The notes under the pieces are model-generated. The model saw nothing but the letters and a program-made list of their open reading frames with translations. It was not told where the DNA came from and searched no databases. From Hymenobacter nivis (lineage in GTDB: Bacteria; Bacteroidota; Bacteroidia; Cytophagales; Hymenobacteraceae), in assembly GCF_003149515.1 (NCBI RefSeq), contig NZ_CP029145.1, forward strand, positions 124,001 through 188,000: DNA of 64,000 bases. The letters are read 5' to 3'. Positions 1 to 8,688 of this stretch are shown here, one piece after another (positions within the stretch are counted from its first letter, which is position 1; each line of letters begins with the position of its first letter). The position numbers and the translations under genes were made by a program.

Positions 1-1206
1 GTAGCCGGCCAGGCAGGCCTCCACCCACTGGCCGTAGTGGCCGTCGGCGCCGCCCGGCACGCGGGCCAGGGTTTGCTTCACCTTCACCTCTTGGTTGCGC
101 GAGAGGGGTAGCAGGCGCGGGTCGGCCGAGTAGGTACTGGCCATCATCTTGCCCTTGCTGCCGATAAACAGGATGCCGTTGCCGCCGTCGCCGAACTGCT
201 CGTTGGCGCCCAGCTCGTCGGGGCGTTCGGGCTGGATGCCGCCGTCCATCCAGTGTACCGTCACCTCGTGCTTGGTTTTGGAGGTTTTGGGAAATTTCAG
301 CACCACGTGGCTCGACGGCGGGCAGCTCTCGGGGAAGTACCCGCGCTTGAACTCGTCGACGTATACGCTGCCCACGCTGGCCTGCACCGCCGAGGGGTGC
401 TGCAAGTCGAGCACCCGGAAGGGCGCCTCCAGCAGGTGGCAGCCCATGTCGCCGATGGCCCCGGTGCCGTAGTCCCACCACCCGCGCCAGTTAAAGGGCA
501 CCAACTTATCCACGAACGGCTTGGCCGGGGCCGTGCCCAGCCATAGGTCCCAGTCGAGGCCGGCGGGCACGTTGCCGCCGGTGGTGGGCCAGGCAATGCC
601 CTGGGGCCACACCGGGCGGTCGGTCCAGCAGTACACGGTGTGCACCTCGCCGATGGTTTTAGCATCATACCACTCGCGTAGCTGCCGTACGCCGTCGTTC
701 GAGGCGCCCTGGTTGCCCATTTGGGTTACCACCTTGTAGCGCTTGGCCGCGTCGGTCAGGGCTCGGGCCTCGTAGATGTCGTGGGTGAGAGGCTTCTGCA
801 CGTACACGTGCTTGCCGAGCTGCATGGCCGCCAGCGTAGTTACGGCGTGGTTGTGATCGGGCGTCGATACCGACACGGCGTCGAAGTTCTTGCTTTCCTT
901 GTCGAAGAGCTGGCGCCAGTCCTTGTAGTACTTGGCCTCTGGAAAGGCCTTGACCGAGTTGGCGGCGCGGCGGTCGTCCACGTCGCAGAGATAGGCAATG
1001 CGCGCCTTGCCCGTTTTGGCAAATGCGGCGATGTCGCTCTGGCCCTTGCCGCCCACGCCCACGCTCGCAATCACCAGCTGGTCGCTGGGGGCCGTGTAGC
1101 CCTTGCCGCCCAGCACAAAGCGCGGTACAATGAAAAACGAGGCCACGGCCAATGTGCTTTTCTTAACAAACTCGCGCCGGGACGGCGCATCGGGGAGCTG
1201 GCTCAT
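1..1206 (-). CDS. Gfo/Idh/MocA family oxidoreductase, twin-arginine signal, C-terminus cut by window edge
   Basis: NAD(P)-dependent sugar-type oxidoreductase, probably exported already folded. The frame is open from ATG at 1206 to base 1 (402 codons, no stop), so the C-terminus lies outside the window. The N-terminus carries a twin-arginine motif (SRREFVKKS, residues 9-17), a short hydrophobic stretch, then a Rossmann-like region with VGVGGKGQSDI. The family's catalytic-lysine loop appears as QKPLTHDIYEA; many homologues have EKP here. GMDGG- and GDGGNG-like blocks follow, as in Bacteroidota secreted members. The exact substrate cannot be inferred. The downstream neighbour is outside the window. 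Confidence 0.85.
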   Translation of the reverse strand, partial: MSQLPDAPSRREFVKKSTLAVASFFIVPRFVLGGKGYTAPSDQLVIASVGVGGKGQSDIAAFAKTGKARIAYLCDVDDRRAANSVKAFPEAKYYKDWRQLFDKESKNFDAVSVSTPDHNHAVTTLAAMQLGKHVYVQKPLTHDIYEARALTDAAKRYKVVTQMGNQGASNDGVRQLREWYDAKTIGEVHTVYCWTDRPVWPQGIAWPTTGGNVPAGLDWDLWLGTAPAKPFVDKLVPFNWRGWWDYGTGAIGDMGCHLLEAPFRVLDLQHPSAVQASVGSVYVDEFKRGYFPESCPPSSHVVLKFPKTSKTKHEVTVHWMDGGIQPERPDELGANEQFGDGGNGILFIGSKGKMMASTYSADPRLLPLSRNQEVKVKQTLARVPGGADGHYGQWVEACLAGY

Positions 1207-1487
1207 AGGCTGGCAGGGGTGAAGGGTGGGAAGGCGAGAATAATACTGAGGCGGAAGGTACAGAAAATCGTGATTAGCTCCGCCCGCTACCGGTCTGCTG
1301 TGGACCCGCCCGCAAGTGCAGGCCCCCTGGGGCCCGCTGGGTGAAGGGTATGTGGGGCCCCACAAGCGGCCTCTGCCCGGCTTTGGCCGCCTGCGGGCAT
1401 CGCCGGGACCCGCCGCAACTGGCGGCACTGCGGCTACCGCTTGGCAGCCGCTTTAAGTAAATTGAACGTATTGTAGATGTATTTGAA

Positions 1488-1715
1488 ATGTATCAATCTG
1501 TTGGGCTTATGTGGTTAGTGTATATTTTTCCTGGGATTTCACTGTTTATGAACCGGCGTCAGGGCTTGGGCATTCTATTTCTGTTGCTGCAACCCACGGT
1601 TATCGGCTGGATAATTGGGGCGGTGGTGGCGGTGCGCCGCGTGCGAAAATTGCAACGGCGGCGGCGTAGCGTCAGCATTATCAGCCCGGCCAACTGGGCC
1701 GCTACGATGTACTAA
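1488..1715 (+). CDS. Small membrane protein of unknown function (75 aa)
   Basis: A 75-residue protein with two hydrophobic segments (about residues 7-20 and 28-48) separated by a short NRRQGLG loop, and a basic tail (RRVRKLQRRRRS). The pattern of a short aromatic N-terminus, a charged turn and a second helix resembles small YqaE/Pmp3-like or other two-helix membrane proteins of Bacteroidota, but I cannot place it firmly. It stands alone in an otherwise gene-free stretch (1207-1861) and has lower GC than its flanks, which favours a real gene over a chance ORF. Confidence 0.5.
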   Translation: MYQSVGLMWLVYIFPGISLFMNRRQGLGILFLLLQPTVIGWIIGAVVAVRRVRKLQRRRRSVSIISPANWAATMY

Positions 1716-1861
1716 CCGCGCCGGGGCCCTAGGGCCCTGCAAACGTAACATTGGCGTAGCTGCGCATGGCTGCCCGCCGCCGACCTTTGCGCTCAGCCTG
1801 GGCCCCGCGCCGGACTGGCTGCCCGGGTTGGGCGGCGTTTCACCGGCTTGTTCCGCTTCCC

Positions 1862-4306
1862 ATGAAAACCGCTTTTGCCCTGGCCGCCGCTCTCGGCCTG
1901 CTGGCCGCCCGCCCGGCCGCCGCCCAAGTGCCCGCCGATGACCCCCGGGCCGCCAAAATTCTGCTGCCCAACGGCTGGTCGCTCACGCCTGCCGGGGGCC
2001 CCGGGCTGGCCCTCGGCGACCTGCCCCTGAACATGCAGCTCTCAAAATCGGGCCAGCTGCTGGCCGTCACCAACAACGGGCAGAGCACCCAGACGGTACA
2101 GCTCATCGACCCGGTGACGCACATGCTGCTCGACGAGAAGGTTATTGGTAAGTCGTGGTACGGGCTGGGCTTCAATGATAAAGCCGACCGGCTGTACGTG
2201 TCGGGTGCCAACGACAACATCATCCTGGTCTACCCCATAGCCGCCCGCAAGCTGGGGGCCCCCGATACGCTGCGCCTGGGCAAAGCCTGGCCGAAGGAGA
2301 AAATCAGCCCCGCCGGCCTGGCCGTGGACGGGTCCCGGCAGCGTCTCTACACCGTGACGAAGGAGGATAACGCCCTGTACGTGCTCGACCTGAAAACCAA
2401 GCGCACGCTGAACCGGCTAGCGCTGGGCCACGAAGCCTACGGCTGCCTGCTAGCTCCTGATGGCAATACGCTCTACATCAGCCTGTGGGGCGGCGACGAG
2501 CTGCTGGCCTACGACACCCGCACCGGCCAGATTCGGCAGCGCCTGGCGACCGAAAGCCATCCCAACGAGTTGATTCAGACCCGCAGCGGGCGCTACCTGT
2601 TCGTGGCCAACGCCAACGACAATTCCGTGTCGGTGGTGGACGCGAAGAGCTGGAAGGTGCTCGAAACCATTTCCTCGGCCCTGTACCCCACTAAGCTCAC
2701 CGGCTCGACGCCCAACGGCCTGGCCCTGAGCCCCGACGAGAAAACCCTCTACATCGCCAACGCCGACAACAACTGCCTGGCCGTGTTCGACGTGGCCAAG
2801 CCCGGCAAAAGCACGCCCCAAGGTTTCATCCCCACGGGCTGGTACCCCACCTGCGTGCGCACGCTGGGCCGGCAGGTACTGGTAGCCAACGGCAAGGGCT
2901 TTTCCTCGCTGCCTAACCCCCAGGGGCCCCAGCCGGTGAAGCGCACCGACAACAGCGGCTACCAGCTGGGTAGCACGGCCGCGGCCGGGCCGGTGCAGTA
3001 CATTGGCGGGCTGTTTAAGGGCACGCTCTCGTTCGTGCCGGTGCCCGGCGTGGCCCAGCTCAAGGCCTATTCGAGGCAAGTATACGCCAACACGCCCTTC
3101 ACGCCGGCCCTCGAAAAAGAGGCCCTGGGCGTGGCCGGGGGGCCCGTGCCGCGCCGCGCGGGCGAGGTCTCGCCCATCAAGCACGTGTTCTACATCATCA
3201 AGGAAAACCGCACCTACGACCAGGTGTTGGGGGATATGGCGCAGGGCAACGGCGACTCGACGCTGTGCATTTTTCCCGAGCGCGTGACGCCCAACCACCA
3301 CGCCCTGGCCCGCGAATTCGTGCTGCTCGACAACTTCTACGTGAACGCCGAGGTGAGCGCCGACGGCCACAACTGGAGCACCGCCGCCTACGCCACCGAC
3401 TACGTGGAGAAGTCGTGGCCCATCAGCTACGGCGGGCGCGGCGGCACCTACGACTTCGAGGGCACCCGCAAAATTGCCTACCCGCGCGACGGCTTCATCT
3501 GGGACTACTGCCAGCGCGCCGGCCGAAGCTACCGCAGCTACGGCGAGTTTGCCGAGAACGGTAAAACCCCGCTCAAGTCGCTGGAAGGGCATATTTGCCC
3601 CAAGGCCCCGGGCTTCGACATGGACGTGAAGGACGTGGACCGGGTGCGCATCTGGGCTCAGGATTTTGACTCGCTGCTAGCCCGCGGGGCCGTGCCGCAG
3701 TTCAGCACCATCCGCCTCAGCAACGACCACACCAGCGGCCAGCGCCTGGGTAAAATCTCGCCTATTTCGGCCGTTGCCGACAATGACCTCGCCCTGGGCC
3801 AGTTCGTGGAGCACCTCTCGCATAGCAGCATCTGGAACGAGTCGGTGGTGTTCGTGCTCGAAGACGACGCCCAGAATGGCCCCGACCACGTGGACGCCCA
3901 CCGCTCGCCGGCCTTCGTCATCAGCCCCTACACCCGGCGCGGTAGTGTCGACCACACTCTCTACACCACGGCCGGCATGCTGCGCACGATGGAGCTTATC
4001 CTCGGCCTGCCACCCATGAGCCAGTACGACGCCGCCGCGCGGCCGCTGTTCGGGGTTTTCCAGGCCGCGCCCGCCGGGGCCCCGTACCAGGCCAAGACCG
4101 CCCGTGTGCCCCTCGATACCCGCAACACCGCCTGGAACCGCAGCGCCGAGCGCTCGGCCAAGTTTAACCTCACCCACGAAGACGCCACCCCCGACCGCGA
4201 CCTCACCGAAGTGGTGTGGAAGGCCATCCGGGGCGAAGACGCCGCCGTGCCAGCCCCCCGCCGCGGCGCCTTCCTGCGCCCCACGCCTAAGCGCGACGAC
4301 GACTGA
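1862..4306 (+). CDS. Secreted YncE-like beta-propeller / phosphoesterase (alkaline phosphatase superfamily) fusion
   Basis: An 814-residue exported protein. The start is taken at 1862 because a clean signal peptide follows (MKTAFALAAALGLLAARPAAAQ); an in-frame upstream start at 1766 would add an arginine-rich leader. Residues about 35-390 are WD/YncE-type propeller blades with repeated motifs such as PNGLALSPDEKTLYIANAD. Residues about 440-770 are a phosphoesterase domain of the PF04185 kind, with HVFYIIKENRTYDQVLGD at its start and metal-ligand-like DDAQNGPDHVDAHRSP near its end. This combination is a recurrent Bacteroidota architecture; a phosphate-ester substrate is likely but unknown. It converges on the GH13 gene at 4497, with a family A palindrome between them. 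Confidence 0.85.
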   Translation: MKTAFALAAALGLLAARPAAAQVPADDPRAAKILLPNGWSLTPAGGPGLALGDLPLNMQLSKSGQLLAVTNNGQSTQTVQLIDPVTHMLLDEKVIGKSWYGLGFNDKADRLYVSGANDNIILVYPIAARKLGAPDTLRLGKAWPKEKISPAGLAVDGSRQRLYTVTKEDNALYVLDLKTKRTLNRLALGHEAYGCLLAPDGNTLYISLWGGDELLAYDTRTGQIRQRLATESHPNELIQTRSGRYLFVANANDNSVSVVDAKSWKVLETISSALYPTKLTGSTPNGLALSPDEKTLYIANADNNCLAVFDVAKPGKSTPQGFIPTGWYPTCVRTLGRQVLVANGKGFSSLPNPQGPQPVKRTDNSGYQLGSTAAAGPVQYIGGLFKGTLSFVPVPGVAQLKAYSRQVYANTPFTPALEKEALGVAGGPVPRRAGEVSPIKHVFYIIKENRTYDQVLGDMAQGNGDSTLCIFPERVTPNHHALAREFVLLDNFYVNAEVSADGHNWSTAAYATDYVEKSWPISYGGRGGTYDFEGTRKIAYPRDGFIWDYCQRAGRSYRSYGEFAENGKTPLKSLEGHICPKAPGFDMDVKDVDRVRIWAQDFDSLLARGAVPQFSTIRLSNDHTSGQRLGKISPISAVADNDLALGQFVEHLSHSSIWNESVVFVLEDDAQNGPDHVDAHRSPAFVISPYTRRGSVDHTLYTTAGMLRTMELILGLPPMSQYDAAARPLFGVFQAAPAGAPYQAKTARVPLDTRNTAWNRSAERSAKFNLTHEDATPDRDLTEVVWKAIRGEDAAVPAPRRGAFLRPTPKRDDD

Positions 4307-4360
4307 GGCAGCGCATGGGCGCTGGGGCCCCCTGAACTGGGGCCCTGAGGCTAACAAAAC

Positions 4361-4453
4361 GGCCATCCTGAGCGCAGTGAAGCATCTCTCCCACTGAGTA
4401 AATTATTGATTACTGCCGCAGGAGAGACGCTTCACTGCGCTCAGCATGACCGG
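4361..4453. repeat. Family A palindromic element, copy A1
   Basis: Inverted repeat with arms around ATCCTGAGCGCAGTGAAGCA and its complement ending TCAGCATGACC, joined by an AT-rich loop. It lies between the convergent 3' ends of the phosphoesterase and GH13 genes, so it may also act as a bidirectional transcription stop. Other copies are listed separately. Confidence 0.85.
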
Positions 4454-4496
4454 TTTATAAATTTTCCTGTCTGTTCCTATCCGTTCTTGCCTGTGC

Positions 4497-6275
4497 CTAG
4501 CGCAAGGGCAGCACCACGGCTTGCCAGGGCTGGAGCGCTAGCGTGGGGCCCGGGGCGAACGCCGCGGCGTAGTTGTTGAGCCAGGGTGCGCCGCTGGCTG
4601 CCAAGCCGGTGGGTAGGGGCCAGCTTTGCGGCGTGGCCGAGAAGTTGAGCAAGACCAATACTTTCTCCTGGTTTAGCGTGCGGGTGTAGGCGTAGATGTG
4701 GGGATTGGCCGCGTCGAGCAGTTGGTACTGGCCGTAGATGAGCACCCGGTGAGCCTTGCGCAGGGCCATGGCCTTGCGGAAGTGGTTCAGCACGGAGCTG
4801 GAATCTTGGTTTTCAGCAGCCTCGTTGACGGTTGTGTAATTGGGATTCACCTTGATCCAGGGCGTGCCGGTGGTGAAGCCAGCGTTGGCCGTGGCGTTCC
4901 ATTGGAAGGGCGTGCGGCTGTTGTCGCGCGAGAAGCGCGCCAGGCTGTGGAAGAAAGCGGCTTGGTTGCCGCCCTGTTGCTTCAGCAGCTGGTAGGCATT
5001 GCGGGCAGCCACGTCGCGGTAGTCGGCGATGCCAGTAAATTGGCTGTTGGTCATGCCCAACTCGTCGCCATTATAGCAGTAGGGCGTACCGCGCATCGTC
5101 AGCAGAAAGGTGTTGAGTAGCTTGGCCGACGGGGCGCGGAAAGCCGGCCGGTCGTCGCCGAACTTGCTCACCATGCGCGGCTGGTCGTGGTTGCCCAGGT
5201 CGATGGCCTGCCAGCCCTGCTGGGCAAAGGCGCTGTCCCACTTCGTAAATACGCGCTTGAGGTCGGTGAGCTTGTAGGTGTCGGAACCGCTGCCCACGCC
5301 TGTGCCCTCAAAGTGGTAGGTCATGTCCAGCTCCTTGCGGGCGGGGTCTACAAAGAGGTGCGCCTCGGTGAGGTTGCGGCCCGCGCCCTCGGCCACGGTC
5401 ATCACGTTGTAGTGGCTGAGCACCTCGCGGTTGATTTCCTGGAGGTAGTCGTGCAGGTGCGGGCCGTGGTTGTAGGCGTTGGCGAAGTTCTGCTCCGTCA
5501 GGCCCGGCATGGGTGGGAAGCTGGGGTCTTTGGCCACGAACTGGAAGGCGTCCATGCGGAAGCCGTCGATGCCCTTGTCCAGCCAGAACTTCATGATGTT
5601 GTGCACCTCCTGGCGCAGCTTGGGGTTGTTCCAGTTCAGGTCGGGCTGCTTTTTGGAGAAGATGTGCAGGTAGTAGCTCTTGGTGGGCGCGTCGTACTGC
5701 CAGGCATTCTTCTTTACATCGAAAATGCTGTAGCGGGCTGGGGGCGTACCTTTTTCGGCAGGCCACCAGTAGTAGTAGTCGCGGTAGGGGCTGGTGCGCG
5801 AGGCCCGGGCCGATTTAAACCAGGCGTGCTCGTCGGAGCTGTGGTTCACTACCAAGTCCATCACCAGCTTAATGCCGCGCTGGTGCATTCCACGCAGTAG
5901 CGCGTCGAAATCGGCCATCGTCCCAAACTCCGGCATGATGGCCCGGTAGTCCGAAATGTCGTAGCCGTTGTCATCGTTGGGCGAGCCGTAAATGGGGTTG
6001 AGCCACACCGTGCCCACGCCGATGCTCTTCAGGTAATCGAGCCGGGAAATGATACCCTTCAAATCGCCTACCCCGTCGCCGTTGCTGTCTTGGAAGCTGC
6101 GCGGGTAGAGTTGGTACACCACAGTTTCTTTCCACCAGCCGGGCTTTTTGGCCAGCGCGCTTGTATCGGTCGCCGGGGCCCCAGCAGTGGCTGCGGTTTT
6201 CGTTTTAGTGGTTTGGTTGCAGGCGGCCAGGCTGGCCAGGAGCGCGCCGGCCAGCGCAATACGGGCGGTATTCAT
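4497..6275 (-). CDS. GH13 alpha-glucosidase/alpha-amylase family lipoprotein
   Basis: A 592-residue glycoside hydrolase that cleaves alpha-glucosidic bonds, probably exo-acting and anchored at the cell surface or periplasm. Lipobox LAAC with Cys19. (beta/alpha)8 barrel motifs: DLVVNH (140-145), DGFRMDAFQ with nucleophile Asp242, TVAEGAG with acid/base Glu296, and LGNHDQPRM with Asp364. The start of the barrel (ETVVYQLYPRSFQDSNGDGVGD) is typical of oligo-1,6-glucosidase/maltase-type enzymes. The residue after the nucleophile is Ala; in the paralogue at 8689 it is Val, a position linked to linkage preference. This is the last gene of the SusC/D locus. A family A palindrome separates it from the GH65 gene upstream. 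Confidence 0.92.
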   Translation of the reverse strand: MNTARIALAGALLASLAACNQTTKTKTAATAGAPATDTSALAKKPGWWKETVVYQLYPRSFQDSNGDGVGDLKGIISRLDYLKSIGVGTVWLNPIYGSPNDDNGYDISDYRAIMPEFGTMADFDALLRGMHQRGIKLVMDLVVNHSSDEHAWFKSARASRTSPYRDYYYWWPAEKGTPPARYSIFDVKKNAWQYDAPTKSYYLHIFSKKQPDLNWNNPKLRQEVHNIMKFWLDKGIDGFRMDAFQFVAKDPSFPPMPGLTEQNFANAYNHGPHLHDYLQEINREVLSHYNVMTVAEGAGRNLTEAHLFVDPARKELDMTYHFEGTGVGSGSDTYKLTDLKRVFTKWDSAFAQQGWQAIDLGNHDQPRMVSKFGDDRPAFRAPSAKLLNTFLLTMRGTPYCYNGDELGMTNSQFTGIADYRDVAARNAYQLLKQQGGNQAAFFHSLARFSRDNSRTPFQWNATANAGFTTGTPWIKVNPNYTTVNEAAENQDSSSVLNHFRKAMALRKAHRVLIYGQYQLLDAANPHIYAYTRTLNQEKVLVLLNFSATPQSWPLPTGLAASGAPWLNNYAAAFAPGPTLALQPWQAVVLPLR

Positions 6276-6331
6276 GGGAGAAGTAAGTGTGAAATGCTTG
6301 GAATTAATCCGAAGTTGTCTGCGAAAAAGGA

Positions 6332-6422
6332 GCCGTCATGCTGAGCCTGTCGAAGCATCTCTCCCGCTGAGTAAATGATTACTGCTGCGGGAGAGATGCT
6401 TCGAAGGGCCTAGCATGACGGC
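6332..6422. repeat. Family A palindromic element, copy A2
   Basis: Near-complementary arms beginning GCCGTCATGCTGAGCC and ending TAGCATGACGGC, with the shared GAAGCATCTCTCCCGC core. It sits inside the utilisation locus, between the GH65 gene (upstream on the minus strand) and the last GH13 gene, so it could attenuate read-through. Confidence 0.85.
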
Positions 6423-6468
6423 CTTTTGTTTTGTAGGTCACTTTTGAGCTTTATGGCCCCAGCCGCCG

Positions 6469-8538
6469 TTAGCGGCCGTTGGTGTAGGTTTTGTGCTGGG
6501 GCCCCACGCCGGTAATCTTCACCGATTGCCAGCCGGTGGGCAGCGTGCTTTTGCGCTGCACAATGCCGGCGGGGGTGATGTCGAGCCCGCCGAAGCCCAT
6601 GAGCACGGCTTGCAGCACGCCGCCAGCCCCAGTGGCGAAGTAGGGGTTGGTGCCACCCTTAGTTTCGGCGATGACGCGGAAAGGTGGCAGCAGGTTGGGC
6701 TGGTAGGCATCTTGGAAGAAGTGCTGCGCCTTGGCCCCGTCGCCGAGGCGCGAGTAGAGCAGCGCGAAGATGGCCTGCGTCATGGCCGGGGTGCCTTCGG
6801 TGGGCACGCGGGTTTCGTAGTAGGCCAGGTCCTTGCGGATTTGGGCGGGGTCCGTAATCGTCTTCAGCGGGTAGGCCAGCAGGTTCACGTCGCCCTGCTT
6901 GATGCCTTCGCCGTGGTACGTGGCGTGCTCCTGAATCACGCCGTCGGCCATTTTCAGGATCGGGATGTTCTGGGCCACGTGCAGCCAGTCGGGGTTGGCG
7001 CGCAGGCCCAGGAGCTTGGCGGTGGCGGTGGCATTTTGCAGGTTTACCTGGGTCGCGGCGTTGGTGAAGGCGTCGTTATCCACGTTTTCAGCCCACTCAT
7101 CGGAGGCCACCACGTTCTTGATGTCGTAGTGCCCGGGGCCGTTGCGTTCCACCCGGCTGGCCCAGAAGTCGGCCGTGGCCGAGAGAATGGGCCAACCCTT
7201 CTCGCGTAGCCACTCCTTGTCCTGCGTCACGCAGTAGTACTGCCAGGCGGCCAGCGCCACGCAGGCCGAAATATGGTGCTCAAACGGCCCGCTCAGGGCC
7301 CAAACGGGCGTTTCTTCCACGCCCGAGTCGGCGCTTTCCCAAGGGTACATGGCGCCCTGGTAGCCGTGGGCGAAGGCGTTGCGCCGGGCCGCTTCCAGGC
7401 GGCGGAAGCGGTACTCGACCAAGGACTTGGCAATTTCGGGGTGCAGTACCAGCAGCGCCGGGTACATCCACAGGTCGGCGTCCCAGAACACGTGGCCGTT
7501 GTAGCCCAGGCCCGAGAGGCCCATTGGCGAGGGCGAGTAGTCGGTGCCCGCCCGCGAGAAGCTGTAGAGGTGGTAGAGCATGGAGTGCACGTCCTGCTGG
7601 GCCTGCGCGTCGCCGGTTATCTGGATGTCGCTCTGCCACAAGTCCTGCCAGGCTTTGGCGTGAAAATCGAGTAGGCGCTGGCGGCCTTCGAGGCGGGCGA
7701 AAATGGTGAGGCGCTCGGCCGCGTTCAGCGGGTCGGGGTCGTGGGCCGAGGTGATGCTGGAGCCCGTAATGGCGTAGCCGTAGGTCTGGCCGGCCTTCAG
7801 GGCCTTGCTGAATTTCATCAGGTGCATGTTGCTGTCCCACATCTCGTGGATGATGCGGGGCTCTTGCCCGTGCGGCTCCTCAAACAAAAAGCTGGTGGAT
7901 GCGCACAGCTGAATCTTGCCCGTCGGGCTCTTGGCCGACGATGTGAGCAGGCTGAGCGTGGCGTGGGGCCGGTCGATTTCGTTGTAGTAGTTCTGTACAT
8001 CGTGCAGTGCGTCGGGGGCCTCCATCACGCTGGCTGCGGTTAGGCTCACGTCCTTCTTGGCCGTAATACTCACGTCGAGCAGCACCGTGAAGGGCAGGTG
8101 GCGCAACGCGTAGTAGGTGTAGCGCACGGTGGCTTTGTCGGCGTAGTCGAAGGTGGTGGTCAGGGCCGCCCGCTGTAGGTCCAGCTCCTGGCGGAAGTTG
8201 CTGGCATCCTGGGGCCCCAGGCGTTTGCCATCCACTTCCAGGTACATGTTTAGCAGGTTGAAGCTGTTAAGGAAGTTGCTCACCCGGCCACGGCCGTACT
8301 GGTCGTAGGCGCCGGCCAGCACTACGCTCTTCACCTGAAACGGCACCGGCGACGACACGATGCCAATCACCCCGTTGGCTACCGTGGCGCCGTAGTAATT
8401 GTTGGGGTCCACCTTGTCGGCGGTAATGCGCCAGGGGTCAACGGCCGTCTGGGCCCCCACGGGGCCCCAGGCGGCCGAGCACAGCAGCGCCAGCGCGGGC
8501 AGCAGGAGTTTCAGCTTCAGGTTTGGGGAAGGCAGCAT
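6469..8538 (-). CDS. GH65-family-like glycoside hydrolase/phosphorylase
   Basis: A 689-residue exported enzyme of the (alpha/alpha)6-barrel GH65 type (trehalase, kojibiose/maltose phosphorylase or glucosyl-hydroxylysine glucosidase relatives). The start at 8538 is preferred because it opens directly on a signal peptide (MLPSPNLKLKLLLPALALLC); a longer frame from 8607 has a non-signal leader. Family hallmarks: GHVFWDADLWMYPALLVLHP in the barrel, and ASDEWAENVDNDAFTN, which corresponds to the conserved GPDEYHENVDNNAYTN region holding the catalytic Glu. Hydrolase or phosphorylase activity cannot be decided by eye; export favours a hydrolase. Flanked by two GH13 genes in the same orientation, so it probably acts on an alpha-linked disaccharide released in the same compartment. 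Confidence 0.85.
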   Translation of the reverse strand: MLPSPNLKLKLLLPALALLCSAAWGPVGAQTAVDPWRITADKVDPNNYYGATVANGVIGIVSSPVPFQVKSVVLAGAYDQYGRGRVSNFLNSFNLLNMYLEVDGKRLGPQDASNFRQELDLQRAALTTTFDYADKATVRYTYYALRHLPFTVLLDVSITAKKDVSLTAASVMEAPDALHDVQNYYNEIDRPHATLSLLTSSAKSPTGKIQLCASTSFLFEEPHGQEPRIIHEMWDSNMHLMKFSKALKAGQTYGYAITGSSITSAHDPDPLNAAERLTIFARLEGRQRLLDFHAKAWQDLWQSDIQITGDAQAQQDVHSMLYHLYSFSRAGTDYSPSPMGLSGLGYNGHVFWDADLWMYPALLVLHPEIAKSLVEYRFRRLEAARRNAFAHGYQGAMYPWESADSGVEETPVWALSGPFEHHISACVALAAWQYYCVTQDKEWLREKGWPILSATADFWASRVERNGPGHYDIKNVVASDEWAENVDNDAFTNAATQVNLQNATATAKLLGLRANPDWLHVAQNIPILKMADGVIQEHATYHGEGIKQGDVNLLAYPLKTITDPAQIRKDLAYYETRVPTEGTPAMTQAIFALLYSRLGDGAKAQHFFQDAYQPNLLPPFRVIAETKGGTNPYFATGAGGVLQAVLMGFGGLDITPAGIVQRKSTLPTGWQSVKITGVGPQHKTYTNGR

Positions 8539-8688
8539 GGGCGGGAACGGATAGGAGGGCAGTTCGCAGCAGATACTTTGTCCAGCAGCAAGCGGATAGT
8601 TATTCAAGGGGCCGGTCCCGTATGGGTTCCGTGAGGCATCCCGCTGAACGACTACTTGGCCACTAATGAATTATTGTATTTCTGGTAA